Part shown: in pieces, positions 24,934-34,198 of the stretch
How positions within the stretch are numbered: the first letter of the stretch is position 1
Layout of the letters: each line of letters starts with the position of its first letter
Assembly (NCBI GenBank): GCA_964538375.1
Contig: CAZIFQ010000014.1
Span: 1-64,000 of the forward strand
Reading direction: 5' to 3'
Length of the DNA stretch: 64,000 nt
Source: JAUUZQ01 sp964538375
GTDB taxonomy: Bacteria > Bacteroidota > Bacteroidia > Bacteroidales > GCA-2748055
Position numbers and translations under genes: made by a program
The notes under the pieces: model-generated
Database searches by the model: none
The model's input: the letters and a program-made list of their open reading frames with translations, nothing else
What the model was told of the DNA's origin: nothing

Positions 24934-27117
24934 ATGAAGGTAAAAGAAGAACAATTAACCAGTTTCCTTAAACAATACTTTGGATTTGATAGTTTTAAGG
25001 GCAACCAGGAAATCATTATAAAAAATGTACTTCATGGGAATGATTCCTTTGTTCTTATGCCAACCGGAGGAGGAAAATCATTATGCTACCAACTTCCTGC
25101 ATTGATTATGGATGGGACAGCAATCGTGATTTCTCCGCTTATCGCCCTTATGAAAAACCAGGTTGACGCTATGAGAAGTTTTAGTACGGATGAGTGTGTC
25201 GCTCATTTCCTCAACTCTTCTCTCACAAAAAATGCCATTGCTAAAGTTAGAGAAGATGTGCTTAGCGGTCGAACTAAGTTACTTTATGTGGCACCTGAAT
25301 CATTGACCAAAGAAGAGAATATTGAGTTCCTTAAAAAGGTGCAGATCTCATTCTATGCTATTGACGAAGCACATTGCATCTCAGAATGGGGCCACGATTT
25401 TCGTCCGGAATACCGCCGCATTAGGCCCATTGTAAACTTAATTGGCAACGCACCCCTTATTGCCTTAACGGCAACAGCAACTCCCAAAGTTCAGCATGAC
25501 ATTCAGAAAAACCTTGAAATGGTAGAGGCCAAGGTTTTCAAATCATCATTCCGGCGACCTAATCTCTATTATGAGATCAGGCCAAAGGTGAATGCCTCCA
25601 AGGAGATTATTAAGTTTATATCTGCTAACAAAGGTAAATCCGGAATAATTTACTGCCTCAGCAGAAAAAAGGTGGAAGAACTGGCAGAAACACTTGTCGT
25701 TAATAACATAAAGGCACTCCCCTATCATGCGGGAATGGATGCCACCACGCGTTCAAGAAATCAGGATATGTTTCTCATGGAAGAGGCTAATGTGATTGTT
25801 GCGACAATTGCCTTCGGTATGGGTATTGACAAACCGGATGTGCGTTTTGTCATTCACTATGATATCCCCAAAAGCCTGGAAGGATATTACCAGGAGACTG
25901 GGCGTGCGGGAAGAGATGATGGTGAAGGAATATGCATAGCTTTTTATAGTTACAAGGATATCCAAAAACTGGAAAAATTCATGCAGGGCAAGCCGGTCGC
26001 TGAACAGGAAATCGGCAAACAGTTATTGCTGGAAACGGTAGCATATGCAGAGTCTTCTGTATGCAGGCCTAAACTACTTCTAAATTATTTCGGTGAGATA
26101 ATGAAGGAGAATTGTGGTAATTGTGATAATTGTCTGCATCCAAAAGAAAAGTTTGAGGGCAAAGAGTTTATTGTTTTAGCATTAAAAACTATACTGGGAG
26201 TGCAGGAAAGGTTTAAAGCTGAACATATTGCAAATATCCTTTCGGGAACAGCCACAAGCGCTGTAAAAACATATAAACATCATCATTCTGAGTTCTTTGG
26301 AGCGGGTGATGAGAAAGACAGTAAGTTCTGGAATGCTGTATTGCGCCAGGCACTGGTTGCCAGGTTCATATTTAAGGATATCGAGAATTATGGACTATTG
26401 AAACTAAGTAAAGAAGGCAAAGAATACATTGATGCTCCGTATTCAATTTTACTTACGCATGATCATGATTACGAAATTGCCTCTGATGATGTTACCATGT
26501 CCAGGGGAAGTGGAACAGGGGCAGTTGATGAGGAGCTAATTCACATTTTAAAGGACCTCCGAAAGAAATTGGCAAAAAGGATTGAATTACCGCCATTTGT
26601 AATTTTTCAGGACCCATCGCTGGAAGATATGGCCATTCATTATCCAATTACCATTGAAGAACTGCAGAATATCGTTGGTGTAGGTGCCGGGAAGGCAAAG
26701 AAATTCGGACAGGAATTCGTAGAAATCATCCAAAGCTACGTTGAAGAAAAAGAAATTCTTCGTCCACAGGATATGGTTGTCAAGTCTGTAGTCAATAAAT
26801 CAGGCGTTAAGGTATACATCATACAGAGTATCGACCGTAAGATTCCACTTACTGATATTGCAAACGCGAAAAAACTTGAGATGATGGATCTGATTGATGA
26901 GATTGAAGCGATTGTACATTCAGGCACAAAGCTCAATATAGACTATTACCTCAGCAACGCCATGGATGAAGACAAGCTTGATGATATTTTTGAATATTTC
27001 AGAGAAGCTGAATCTGAATCTATCCAGGACGCTCTCGACGAACTGGGAGAAGATGATTATTCAGAAGAAGATATACGGTTAGTCAGGATAAAATTCTTTT
27101 CAGAACTTGGCAACTAA
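24934..27117 (+). CDS. recQ: ATP-dependent DNA helicase RecQ
   Basis: A 727-residue 3'-to-5' helicase for recombination and fork repair. Walker A is TGGGKSLCYQ (Lys48), the DEAH box is IDEAHCISEWGHDFRPEY, and motif VI is QETGRAGRDD. The zinc-binding site of the RQC domain is present (C, then CGNCDNC around residues 381-402). The winged-helix region and an HRDC domain (about 535-610, with LPPFVIFQD and VGAGKAKKFG) follow. About 100 extra residues after the HRDC, ending acidic, are a common Bacteroidota extension. It has a promoter at 24872-24902 and stands alone. Confidence 0.96.
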   Translation: MKVKEEQLTSFLKQYFGFDSFKGNQEIIIKNVLHGNDSFVLMPTGGGKSLCYQLPALIMDGTAIVISPLIALMKNQVDAMRSFSTDECVAHFLNSSLTKNAIAKVREDVLSGRTKLLYVAPESLTKEENIEFLKKVQISFYAIDEAHCISEWGHDFRPEYRRIRPIVNLIGNAPLIALTATATPKVQHDIQKNLEMVEAKVFKSSFRRPNLYYEIRPKVNASKEIIKFISANKGKSGIIYCLSRKKVEELAETLVVNNIKALPYHAGMDATTRSRNQDMFLMEEANVIVATIAFGMGIDKPDVRFVIHYDIPKSLEGYYQETGRAGRDDGEGICIAFYSYKDIQKLEKFMQGKPVAEQEIGKQLLLETVAYAESSVCRPKLLLNYFGEIMKENCGNCDNCLHPKEKFEGKEFIVLALKTILGVQERFKAEHIANILSGTATSAVKTYKHHHSEFFGAGDEKDSKFWNAVLRQALVARFIFKDIENYGLLKLSKEGKEYIDAPYSILLTHDHDYEIASDDVTMSRGSGTGAVDEELIHILKDLRKKLAKRIELPPFVIFQDPSLEDMAIHYPITIEELQNIVGVGAGKAKKFGQEFVEIIQSYVEEKEILRPQDMVVKSVVNKSGVKVYIIQSIDRKIPLTDIANAKKLEMMDLIDEIEAIVHSGTKLNIDYYLSNAMDEDKLDDIFEYFREAESESIQDALDELGEDDYSEEDIRLVRIKFFSELGN

Positions 27118-27221
27118 TCCACACTTTTCAAACAAATCAGTTCGTTCTGTTATTTGGGACATAATTCCATCTGCATTAATTAATCTATCTACTTTTAAGA
27201 ACCATTGAAATATTTTTTATA

Positions 27222-28109
27222 ATGAACATACTTGAGATACACCAGCTCTCTAAATCTTATAAAGCCATAAAAGCCATAAACAAGCTAACACTATCCATTG
27301 ATCAAGGGCAGGCATATGGACTTCTTGGTCCGAATGGAAGTGGAAAAACAACAACTTTATCAATAATTACCGGTATTCTGAAGCAGGATTCAGGTGGTTT
27401 TCTCTGGTTTGGAGAAAACCCTTCGGCAAAACAACGGATAAGGGTTGGCTCACTGATCGAAACACCACATTTCTATCCCTATCTCAATCTCGAAAAAAAC
27501 CTGAAGATTTTATGTGAGATTAAAAAACAGGAATATACGGATATAGAACGAGTGCTTAAGGAAACGATGCTTTATGACAGGAGAAAATCCAAATTCAGAA
27601 CACTTTCCCTGGGCATGAAGCAGCGCCTGGGTATAGCCGCTGCACTACTAGGTGATCCTGAAGTACTGGTTCTGGACGAACCCACTAACGGTCTTGATCC
27701 TGAAGGCATTGCAGAGGTTAGAGAAACCGTTTTAGAACAGGTGGATCGCGGTAAAACATTGATTATCGCTTCTCATATTTTATCGGAAGTGGAACGAATT
27801 TGTTCCCACCTTGCCATATTAAAACAGGGGAACCTTTTGGCCTCCGGTGCTGTGAAAGAACTACTTTCTAAAGAAGAGGTTATTGAATTTGCCAGCTCAG
27901 ACAATGAACGCTTGCTGAAGAAACTGAAAGCATCTAAACTGATCAAAGAAATTGAACAAGAAAACGGAGTCCTCCTGGCACTTTTGGAGCAGAATATTAC
28001 ATCTGCTGATATTAACAATTTTGCTTTCAATAATAAAATTACACTAACACACCTTGTGAGCAGGAAAAAAAGTCTCGAAGCACAATTCCTTGAACTTGTA
28101 AAAGAATAA
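27222..28109 (+). CDS. ABC transporter ATP-binding protein
   Basis: A 295-residue ATPase of the CcmA/bacitracin-exporter-like group. Walker A GPNGSGKTTTLSI (about 35-47), signature LSLGMKQRLGIAAALL and Walker B VLVLDEPTNGLDPEG are intact, followed by the H-loop IIASHILSE. The last 75 residues form a C-terminal domain typical of exporters with separate permeases. The permease gene follows after 30 bp. The substrate is unknown; peptides or antibiotics are usual for this group. Start ATG; no Shine-Dalgarno sequence. Confidence 0.9.
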   Translation: MNILEIHQLSKSYKAIKAINKLTLSIDQGQAYGLLGPNGSGKTTTLSIITGILKQDSGGFLWFGENPSAKQRIRVGSLIETPHFYPYLNLEKNLKILCEIKKQEYTDIERVLKETMLYDRRKSKFRTLSLGMKQRLGIAAALLGDPEVLVLDEPTNGLDPEGIAEVRETVLEQVDRGKTLIIASHILSEVERICSHLAILKQGNLLASGAVKELLSKEEVIEFASSDNERLLKKLKASKLIKEIEQENGVLLALLEQNITSADINNFAFNNKITLTHLVSRKKSLEAQFLELVKE

Positions 28110-28139
28110 TAATACCAACAGGATATTAAAAACAATCGA

Positions 28140-29012
28140 ATGACCCAAGATAACCGAGGTGCATCTGTGCTCAGTAAGGATGGTGGCCGAATTAAAAAAC
28201 TGATTCGAATAGAGCAGATTAAAATACTCAATTACACACCATTCAGAATACTCTTATTGCTGTATGTTGTGTTTTTCACTCTCGGGATTGTTATTTATCC
28301 CCTTATTGACAAAGAAATTCCAGTTATCTCGCTCAGCGACTTGTTCCGGTTTCCTGATGTGTGGTCCTTTATGACATGGGTAACTGAGCCATACAATATA
28401 CTATTGGCACTGATCATTATAATGATTACCACTAATGAATTTTCCAACCACACCTTTAAAACCCAGGTAATATTTGGTCTCGGCAGAAAAGAACTTCTGT
28501 CTCAGAAGCTTATCCTAATATTTCTGCTTGCAGTATTCGCCACCATCCTGGTGGGGATAACAACCATATCCCTTGGACTGATATACAGCTATAAACTCAC
28601 CTTTAAAATTGCTGTAGAAAGCATGTGGTACATGGCGGTCTACTTTCTTTCTTCGATCTCATTTATGACTTTCGGGCTGTTCTTCGCCCTAACCATTAAG
28701 AATACTGCACTTTCAATTCTTTCATTTATTGCATTGCGATCATTTGTGGAGCCGGTACTGTTCCTAATCTTGCGGAAAACAGAAGTTCGGTGGTTTTTAC
28801 CCATGAGGGCCACTTCACGGCTTACACCTTTGCCTAACCTGATGGAGATATTTCAAAGCAAAATGGACAGTGCGGAACCAATTGAAGATACAGCTATGGA
28901 AATATTGCCTAAAGGACTACCAATATGGCAAAATGTTCTCTTAGTCTTGGGTTACCTATCCATACTCATTTTCTTCTCCTACAGAATAATGAACAAAAAA
29001 AGGCTAACATAA
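28140..29012 (+). CDS. ABC transporter permease
   Basis: A 290-residue inner-membrane protein with about six hydrophobic segments (ABC-2 type). The N-terminus is a soluble, basic 35 residues (about 1-35) preceding the first helix (FRILLLLYVVFFTLGI). A long exposed loop between the first two helices contains DVWSFMTWV. It pairs with the ATPase gene directly upstream and forms an exporter of unknown substrate. It ends in a TAA 7 bp before the tandem repeat at 29019-29058. Confidence 0.85.
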   Translation: MTQDNRGASVLSKDGGRIKKLIRIEQIKILNYTPFRILLLLYVVFFTLGIVIYPLIDKEIPVISLSDLFRFPDVWSFMTWVTEPYNILLALIIIMITTNEFSNHTFKTQVIFGLGRKELLSQKLILIFLLAVFATILVGITTISLGLIYSYKLTFKIAVESMWYMAVYFLSSISFMTFGLFFALTIKNTALSILSFIALRSFVEPVLFLILRKTEVRWFLPMRATSRLTPLPNLMEIFQSKMDSAEPIEDTAMEILPKGLPIWQNVLLVLGYLSILIFFSYRIMNKKRLT

Positions 29013-29018
29013 ACGCCC

Positions 29019-29058
29019 ATTGACTCATTGACTCATTGACTTATTGACTCATTGACTT
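29019..29058. repeat. Five tandem 8-bp repeats
   Basis: Five direct copies of ATTGACTC/T (units 1, 2 and 4 end in C, 3 and 5 in T) fill 40 bp in the gap between two convergent genes. The 8-bp unit is not a multiple of three or of the helical turn. It is a simple minisatellite and could vary in copy number between strains. Confidence 0.85.
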
Positions 29059-29063
29059 ATTCC

Positions 29064-30263
29064 CTACCCCTTCGTATCTACTGCATCCCTTAATCCATTC
29101 CCCACAAGAGTAAAAGCCAGTACCATCAGCATTATGGCTATTCCTGGAATAAAAGCAAGATAACCCTGATTAACGATAATATAACCATAATGTTCTTTAA
29201 TCATACCTCCCCAGGATGGTATTGGAGGCTGCACCCCGATACCCAGAAAGCTCAATCCAGCTTCCATTAATATGGCAGTAGCAAAATTGGCTGCAGAAAT
29301 AATAATTACCGGGGTCATGACATTAGGAATTATGTGTCGGAAAATGATTCTTGAAGGTCGTGCCCCAATTGCCCTGGCTGCTTCAATAAACTCTTTCTCC
29401 CGGACACCCAAAACCTGTCCCCTTACAACACGGGCAACTTCAACCCACATGGTTAAGCCAACTGCCACAAATACTTGCCAGTATCCTTTTCCAAGAACCA
29501 GGGTTATTGAGATAACCATCAGAAGCGTTGGTACTGACCAGACGACATTTACCAGCCACATGATTACTTTATCAATCCAGCCCCTGAAATAGCCTGCTAT
29601 TCCACCCAATAAGACACCAAGGATCAATGAGATCAATACCGCAATAAAACCAACTGATAAACTAATTCTTGTCCCCAAAATCATGCGGCTGAGCATATCT
29701 CTTCCAAACCTGTCTGTTCCCAACAGGAAGCTCTTTTCTGTAATCTGTTCCTCCTGGAGTCTATAAGAAAGATGCTCAATACTTTCTGTAATTTCTTTGT
29801 AATTATTCAATGTTAGTACTGAAAAAGTTCCCTCGTTATATTGGTAGGTGGAGGCATCTATTGGATAAAACACATCGGCAAGCAAATACTCAGAATAGAA
29901 CAAATCGGCTTTGAATTTTGAATACTCAAGCACAACAAGTTTATCCTTTTCAATCCTGTATGATTGTATTGGGATTAGCTCATACAATTCTGTTCTTCCC
30001 GTAAATAAAATCCTAAAAAATCCCTGGTCTGTTTTAGGTTCATTTTTTCTAACTTTCAGAAATTCAAGTTTGAATCCCGGTTTCTCTGTGGCAATCTCTA
30101 ATATCTGTGTATTCGCGTAAGGTGCTTTATCCGGACTGATCAGATAACCTGATATTGAAACAAGCACTGCCAGCAGGATGATTGCTAAACCGACCAAAGA
30201 AACAGGATTCTTCCGAAATCGTTTCCATGCAAGTTTTGAAGGAGATATTCCTGTTTCAGTCAA
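29064..30263 (-). CDS. Oligopeptide/dipeptide ABC transporter permease (OppC/DppC type)
   Basis: A 399-residue binding-protein-dependent permease. TM1 is at about 21-43; the transport domain starts at LLGTDRFGRDMLSRMILGTRISL (about 180-202) and has the EAA loop motif EAARAIGARPSRII and GAGLSFLGIGVQPP-type residues. Between them lies a large extracytoplasmic insertion (about residues 45-180), some 100 residues longer than in E. coli OppC. No OppB, ATPase or binding-protein gene lies near, so it is an orphan here. The only start is TTG at 30263, 11 bp after the glycosyltransferase gene. Confidence 0.88.
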   Translation of the reverse strand: MTETGISPSKLAWKRFRKNPVSLVGLAIILLAVLVSISGYLISPDKAPYANTQILEIATEKPGFKLEFLKVRKNEPKTDQGFFRILFTGRTELYELIPIQSYRIEKDKLVVLEYSKFKADLFYSEYLLADVFYPIDASTYQYNEGTFSVLTLNNYKEITESIEHLSYRLQEEQITEKSFLLGTDRFGRDMLSRMILGTRISLSVGFIAVLISLILGVLLGGIAGYFRGWIDKVIMWLVNVVWSVPTLLMVISITLVLGKGYWQVFVAVGLTMWVEVARVVRGQVLGVREKEFIEAARAIGARPSRIIFRHIIPNVMTPVIIISAANFATAILMEAGLSFLGIGVQPPIPSWGGMIKEHYGYIIVNQGYLAFIPGIAIMLMVLAFTLVGNGLRDAVDTKG

Positions 30264-30274
30264 TGCTTCAATTA

Positions 30275-31402
30275 TTAGTATTTACGGCCTTTCCATCTAA
30301 ATCCTGACACCAAAGACAGGGTGCCGGTTATCACCAGATAAAAATAGTAAAATAATGCTACGAATGGGAAATACCAGAGCAATCGCAATTTCTGAAATTT
30401 CTTTACTGCAACAATCAAAATAAACAGATCTGCCAAAGACTTCAGCAATAAAAAGCTTCCAAAAAGATACAATTTTGAAATGTCAGTTAGTCCATATATC
30501 AGCAATCCCAATATAGAAGCAGAACTTAAGAAAGTTATACCCGCCATGTACAAGATATCTTTATCCCGATAATAACGTACTTTGGAACCCCAACGAACAC
30601 GCTGACTTAAAAATGAAAGAAGAGAGCCACATGTATCAGTGTTAACAACAGATTGATGATCCACCAGGAAAGTCATTTTTAAGCCCTCAGATTTTGCCCT
30701 GCTCAAAAGAAACATATCATCTCCGGAAGGTGAATTGATTTTTTTTATCTCCATTTCATTTCTAAGGAAAAATTCTCTCCCGTAGGAGATGTTTGCTCCA
30801 TTACACATTATAGGTGAGCCTGTAAAGAATGAACCCATTGTTGATGCCGTGAGACTCATAAATTCCAGAACTTCAAACTTGTTCCACAAACCATTGGTCT
30901 CATTCAATAATACTGGTCCTGCAATAAACGATTGACTGTTCTGCTCTGCATAACGTGCATGCTCACTTACAAATCCCCTGGGAAGCCTGCAATCAGCATC
31001 TGTTTGAATAATCCAATCTCCGCCCGCTTCCCTTACCCCCTTTGAAATCGCTGCTTTCTTACCAAATTGGTGATCCGGCAAATGAATAATTCTCAGATTA
31101 TCTGTTTGTTGAGCCAGTTGTTTAATAATCTTCACTGATTCATCTTCAGAATGATCATTGATAAAGATTACCTCAAACAAATGAGATGGATAACTTTGAA
31201 TCTGTATATCCAGGATCAGATTCCCAAGGTTAGCAGCTTCATTTCTAAAAGGCACCAACAAGGCAATTTTTATTTTTCCCTGAACTGCTTTGTGATCATC
31301 TTGCGATCTAGCTTTTCTAACGGCAAAGGAATAAGCCATTATCTTATAGATATAGAGAAACAAGATAATACCACAAATAGAAACAATGACTATGGCGGCC
31401 AT
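30275..31402 (-). CDS. Membrane-bound family 2 glycosyltransferase
   Basis: A 375-residue GT2 protein with an N-terminal membrane helix (about 3-23) and three or four C-terminal helices (from about 280), like polysaccharide or carotenoid glycosyltransferases. The catalytic domain shows LVPFRNEAANLG, the VIFINDHSEDES strand, the DxD equivalent QTDADCRLP (about 132-140) and the Q-x-x-R-W motif as SQRVRWGSK. Substrate unknown. Its ATG overlaps the last base of the response-regulator stop, and it is probably cotranscribed with it. Confidence 0.87.
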   Translation of the reverse strand: MAAIVIVSICGIILFLYIYKIMAYSFAVRKARSQDDHKAVQGKIKIALLVPFRNEAANLGNLILDIQIQSYPSHLFEVIFINDHSEDESVKIIKQLAQQTDNLRIIHLPDHQFGKKAAISKGVREAGGDWIIQTDADCRLPRGFVSEHARYAEQNSQSFIAGPVLLNETNGLWNKFEVLEFMSLTASTMGSFFTGSPIMCNGANISYGREFFLRNEMEIKKINSPSGDDMFLLSRAKSEGLKMTFLVDHQSVVNTDTCGSLLSFLSQRVRWGSKVRYYRDKDILYMAGITFLSSASILGLLIYGLTDISKLYLFGSFLLLKSLADLFILIVAVKKFQKLRLLWYFPFVALFYYFYLVITGTLSLVSGFRWKGRKY

Positions 31403-31776
31403 TACTGGAGGTATTGATTCAGTAATTCAAAAAGTTCAACAAAATTAATTGGCTTAGCTATAAAAGCATTACAACCGGCTTCTTTACTTGCAATCCTGTC
31501 TTCATCAAACACATTCGCAGTGGTAGCTATAATTGGGATCTCCTTATTGCTTTTCCTTATTTTCCTGGTTACCTCCAGCCCATCAAGATTTGGAAGCTGG
31601 ATATCCATTAATATAATATCAATATCCGGATATTGCTCAAATTTCTCGATTGCCTGCTGACCATCATTTGCATGAACCAGGTGAAGGTTTTTGCCCTTCA
31701 TATGAGCTTCTACAAGTTTATAGGAGATCAGATTATCCTCAACTATCAGAATCTTTTGTCCTTTGAACTGATTCAT
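31402..31776 (-). CDS. Single-domain response regulator
   Basis: A 124-residue CheY-like receiver domain without an output domain. The phosphoacceptor is Asp58 (LMDIQLPNLDG), the acid pair Glu13/Asp14, the switch Thr86 and the conserved Lys108. It resembles the receivers of hybrid histidine kinases more than CheY itself. No kinase is present nearby, so its partner is elsewhere. It is placed between the nucleoside transporter and the GT2 gene, both on the same strand, and overlaps the GT2 start by one base. A link to polysaccharide synthesis is possible but not shown. Confidence 0.93.
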   Translation of the reverse strand: MNQFKGQKILIVEDNLISYKLVEAHMKGKNLHLVHANDGQQAIEKFEQYPDIDIILMDIQLPNLDGLEVTRKIRKSNKEIPIIATTANVFDEDRIASKEAGCNAFIAKPINFVELFELLNQYLQ

Positions 31777-31809
31777 TTTTAGATTTTGATCACTAAATCC
31801 TCACGAATA

Positions 31810-33309
31810 CTATCCCATTAAAACACCAACTATCGTAGCGGAAAGAAGTGAAGCCAGGGTGCCGGCAAGCAAAGCCCTCATTCCAAATCGTGACAAAAGA
31901 ACACGCTTTCCCGGGGCCAATGCACCAATTCCACCTATCTGAATTCCTATAGAAGCAAAGTTAGCAAACCCGCACAGCATATATACAGACATGATTATGG
32001 ATTTTGGGTCAGAAAACAGCCCGGAAGCTTTCATCTCCGACAAACTTACGTACCCAATAAATTCGGTCATTATCAATTTTTGCCCCAGCAATGTTCCTAC
32101 AAGTGTAATATCCTCTACGGGCACTCCAATAAGCCACATCAGGGGAGACAAACCATATCCCAAAATAAATTCCAGGCTTAATTCATCATACCTGCCATTG
32201 GTAAAATTTGCGATTAGATTATTGAGGGTTGTCCAGTCTCCAACTTTAACAAAGACATAATTTAGCAGGGCAATAAAAGAGATGAAAACAAGTAACATTG
32301 CAGCCACATTGACTGCGAGTTTCAATCCCTGGGTTGTTCCATTTGAGATTGCATCCAAAACATTCTTCCCGATATCTGTTTTTGAAATTTCAATTTTCTT
32401 GTCGACTTCTTTTGTTTGCGGCACTAAAATTTTGGAGATAACAACCACTCCTGGCGCTGCCATTACAGAGGCAGTAAGTAGATGTTTTGCAAAGATCAAC
32501 TGCTGCTGAGGATCATCTCCACCCAAAAAACCGATGTACGCTGCCAACACTCCTCCGGCCAGTGTTGCCATACCACCAGACATAACTAACATTATTTCTG
32601 AATCGTTCATCTTTTCCAGGTAGGCCTTTATCATCAGGGGAGATTCGGTCTGTCCAAGAAAAATATTTCCTGCTACTGAAAGACTCTCAGCCCCTGAAAG
32701 TCCCATTGCCCTGGACATAGCATAACCCAGTCCTTTTACAACAATCTGTATGATGCCAAAGTAAAAGAGAACAGAAGTTATCGCAGAGAAGAAAATGATG
32801 GTCGGTAATATGTTAACGGCGAAAGTCTGCAAGGCACTTGCGACTTCGCTCTTCTCTCCTGAGCCAAATAAGAACCTGACTCCCGCACCAGTAAAATCAA
32901 GAATCTTTACAAATATCTTCCCTACAACTTCAAAAACGATCTGTATGGCAGGTACATATAGGATTCCAACAGCCAGTACCAATTGAATTCCCAGGCCAAT
33001 TCCTACAACCTTCCATGATATTGATCTACGGTCGGTGCTAAAAGCCCAGGCAATGGCGATCAACACAATCATTCCAAGCAATCCCCTTAGCATTCTGAGT
33101 AAATTGAAGCTAAATGTAGCTTTCGCTGGAATTATGTTTGTTAAACTTTCTTGCGCTACCTCTTCCTGCACGGTCATTTCTATAGCACTTTCCTGGGTCA
33201 ATTCCTGGGTTTGTTCAAGGGAATCCTGTTGCGCAGAACAGGGAATCAGGGACAAAGTAACAATGAATAATCCTGTCAGGAGGATCAAGTGTTTAAGATA
33301 TCGTTTCAT
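31810..33309 (-). CDS. Nucleoside transporter, NupC/CNT family
   Basis: A 499-residue concentrative nucleoside transporter that takes up nucleosides with Na+ or H+. The nucleoside-recognition domains follow the usual order, with FLGQTESPLMIKAYL (about 218) carrying the CNT signature, and NFASIGIQIGG with the C-terminal helices. In addition the protein begins with a signal-peptide-like segment ending SLIPCSAQ (about 26) and an acidic Glu/Gln-rich stretch (27-60) before TM1. This extension is absent from E. coli NupC but seen in other Bacteroidota. It lies 9 bp downstream of the bifunctional-nuclease-family gene. Confidence 0.92.
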   Translation of the reverse strand: MKRYLKHLILLTGLFIVTLSLIPCSAQQDSLEQTQELTQESAIEMTVQEEVAQESLTNIIPAKATFSFNLLRMLRGLLGMIVLIAIAWAFSTDRRSISWKVVGIGLGIQLVLAVGILYVPAIQIVFEVVGKIFVKILDFTGAGVRFLFGSGEKSEVASALQTFAVNILPTIIFFSAITSVLFYFGIIQIVVKGLGYAMSRAMGLSGAESLSVAGNIFLGQTESPLMIKAYLEKMNDSEIMLVMSGGMATLAGGVLAAYIGFLGGDDPQQQLIFAKHLLTASVMAAPGVVVISKILVPQTKEVDKKIEISKTDIGKNVLDAISNGTTQGLKLAVNVAAMLLVFISFIALLNYVFVKVGDWTTLNNLIANFTNGRYDELSLEFILGYGLSPLMWLIGVPVEDITLVGTLLGQKLIMTEFIGYVSLSEMKASGLFSDPKSIIMSVYMLCGFANFASIGIQIGGIGALAPGKRVLLSRFGMRALLAGTLASLLSATIVGVLMG

Positions 33310-33318
33310 GTAAGTTAG

Positions 33319-33945
33319 TTATTCTTTTTCTCGGCGATTTATCTCATCTCTAATATCTGAAGCTCTTTCATAATCTTCATTACCCACTGCTTCAGCCAAC
33401 AATTTGTTTAATTCTTCCAGTGAATGTTTAGCCAGTGATTCGGTACTTTTTGGCTTACTGCTTTCGAAGAGTTTTTCTGCGGGAGCTTCCTTAGTATTAT
33501 CCTGCTTTTCTGCTTCTTCATCAGTATCTTTCTCTAAATCAAGTATGATTCCTGCCTTTTCTACAATTTCTTCGGTGGTATAAATCGGGCACTTAAACCG
33601 AAGGGCCAGGGCAATAGCGTCTGAGGTTCTTGCATCCAGCACAATCTGTTTATCCCCATTATCAAAGAGAACATTTGCAAAGAAAACACCTTCTTCCAAT
33701 TTGTGAATATTCACTTCCAGAATTTTTATGGCATATGAATTTGCAAAATTCTTGAACAGATCATGTGTCAGCGGCCGCGGTGGTTGTAAACCCTCCAGCT
33801 CAATAGCGATAGCCTGTGCTTCAAATCCTCCTACAATGATTGGAATTCTTCTCGATCCTTCTTCCTCTGATAATACCAGTGCATATGCTCCTGATTGTGT
33901 CTGGCTGTAAGAGATTCCAAGTACATTTAATTTAATTTTACCCAT
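33319..33945 (-). CDS. Bifunctional nuclease family (DUF151) protein with UVR motif
   Basis: A 208-residue protein. The N-terminal DUF151 domain (about 1-135) contains the signature LVLSEEEGSRRIPIIVG and DARTSDAIALALRFKCPIY. After a Lys/Glu/Thr-rich linker (about 140-170) comes a UvrB/UvrC-type coiled-coil motif (LEELNKLLAEAVGNEDYERA, then SDIRDEIN). Family members are described as bifunctional RNase/DNase in plants, but the bacterial role is unclear. It is upstream of nupC-like, on the same strand and 9 bp away. The upstream gap (33946-34198) is divergent and carries the rplU promoter. Confidence 0.9.
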   Translation of the reverse strand: MGKIKLNVLGISYSQTQSGAYALVLSEEEGSRRIPIIVGGFEAQAIAIELEGLQPPRPLTHDLFKNFANSYAIKILEVNIHKLEEGVFFANVLFDNGDKQIVLDARTSDAIALALRFKCPIYTTEEIVEKAGIILDLEKDTDEEAEKQDNTKEAPAEKLFESSKPKSTESLAKHSLEELNKLLAEAVGNEDYERASDIRDEINRREKE

Positions 33946-34129
33946 AGCACATCGCGCTCTGTAAACTCCAATTGATTATAAAATCATTTTTAATTTTTGA
34001 GATACTCAGCAAATTTAGAATTTTTAATAAGAATCATATTACTATCTGCCAGTTTTTACTGAGCTTCATCTCTCATTTTCTATTCACAGTAAATAATCAT
34101 CTATAAACCTGACATTTTTTCTACATTTC

Positions 34130-34161
34130 TTTGTCTTATCTTACAAACTTTTCTATCTTTG
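34130..34161 (+). promoter_or_regulatory. Promoter of rplU-rpmA
   Basis: TTTG (34130-34133), a 20-bp spacer and TATCTTTG (34154-34161) match the Bacteroidota consensus perfectly. The rplU start follows 37 bp downstream. Confidence 0.8.
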
Positions 34162-34198
34162 CGAACCGAATTCGGAAACTACTGAAAATTAAGATATA

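Noticed and set aside
29019..29058. CRISPR array
   Set aside because: The units are 8 bp and contiguous, without spacers; no cas gene is present in the window.
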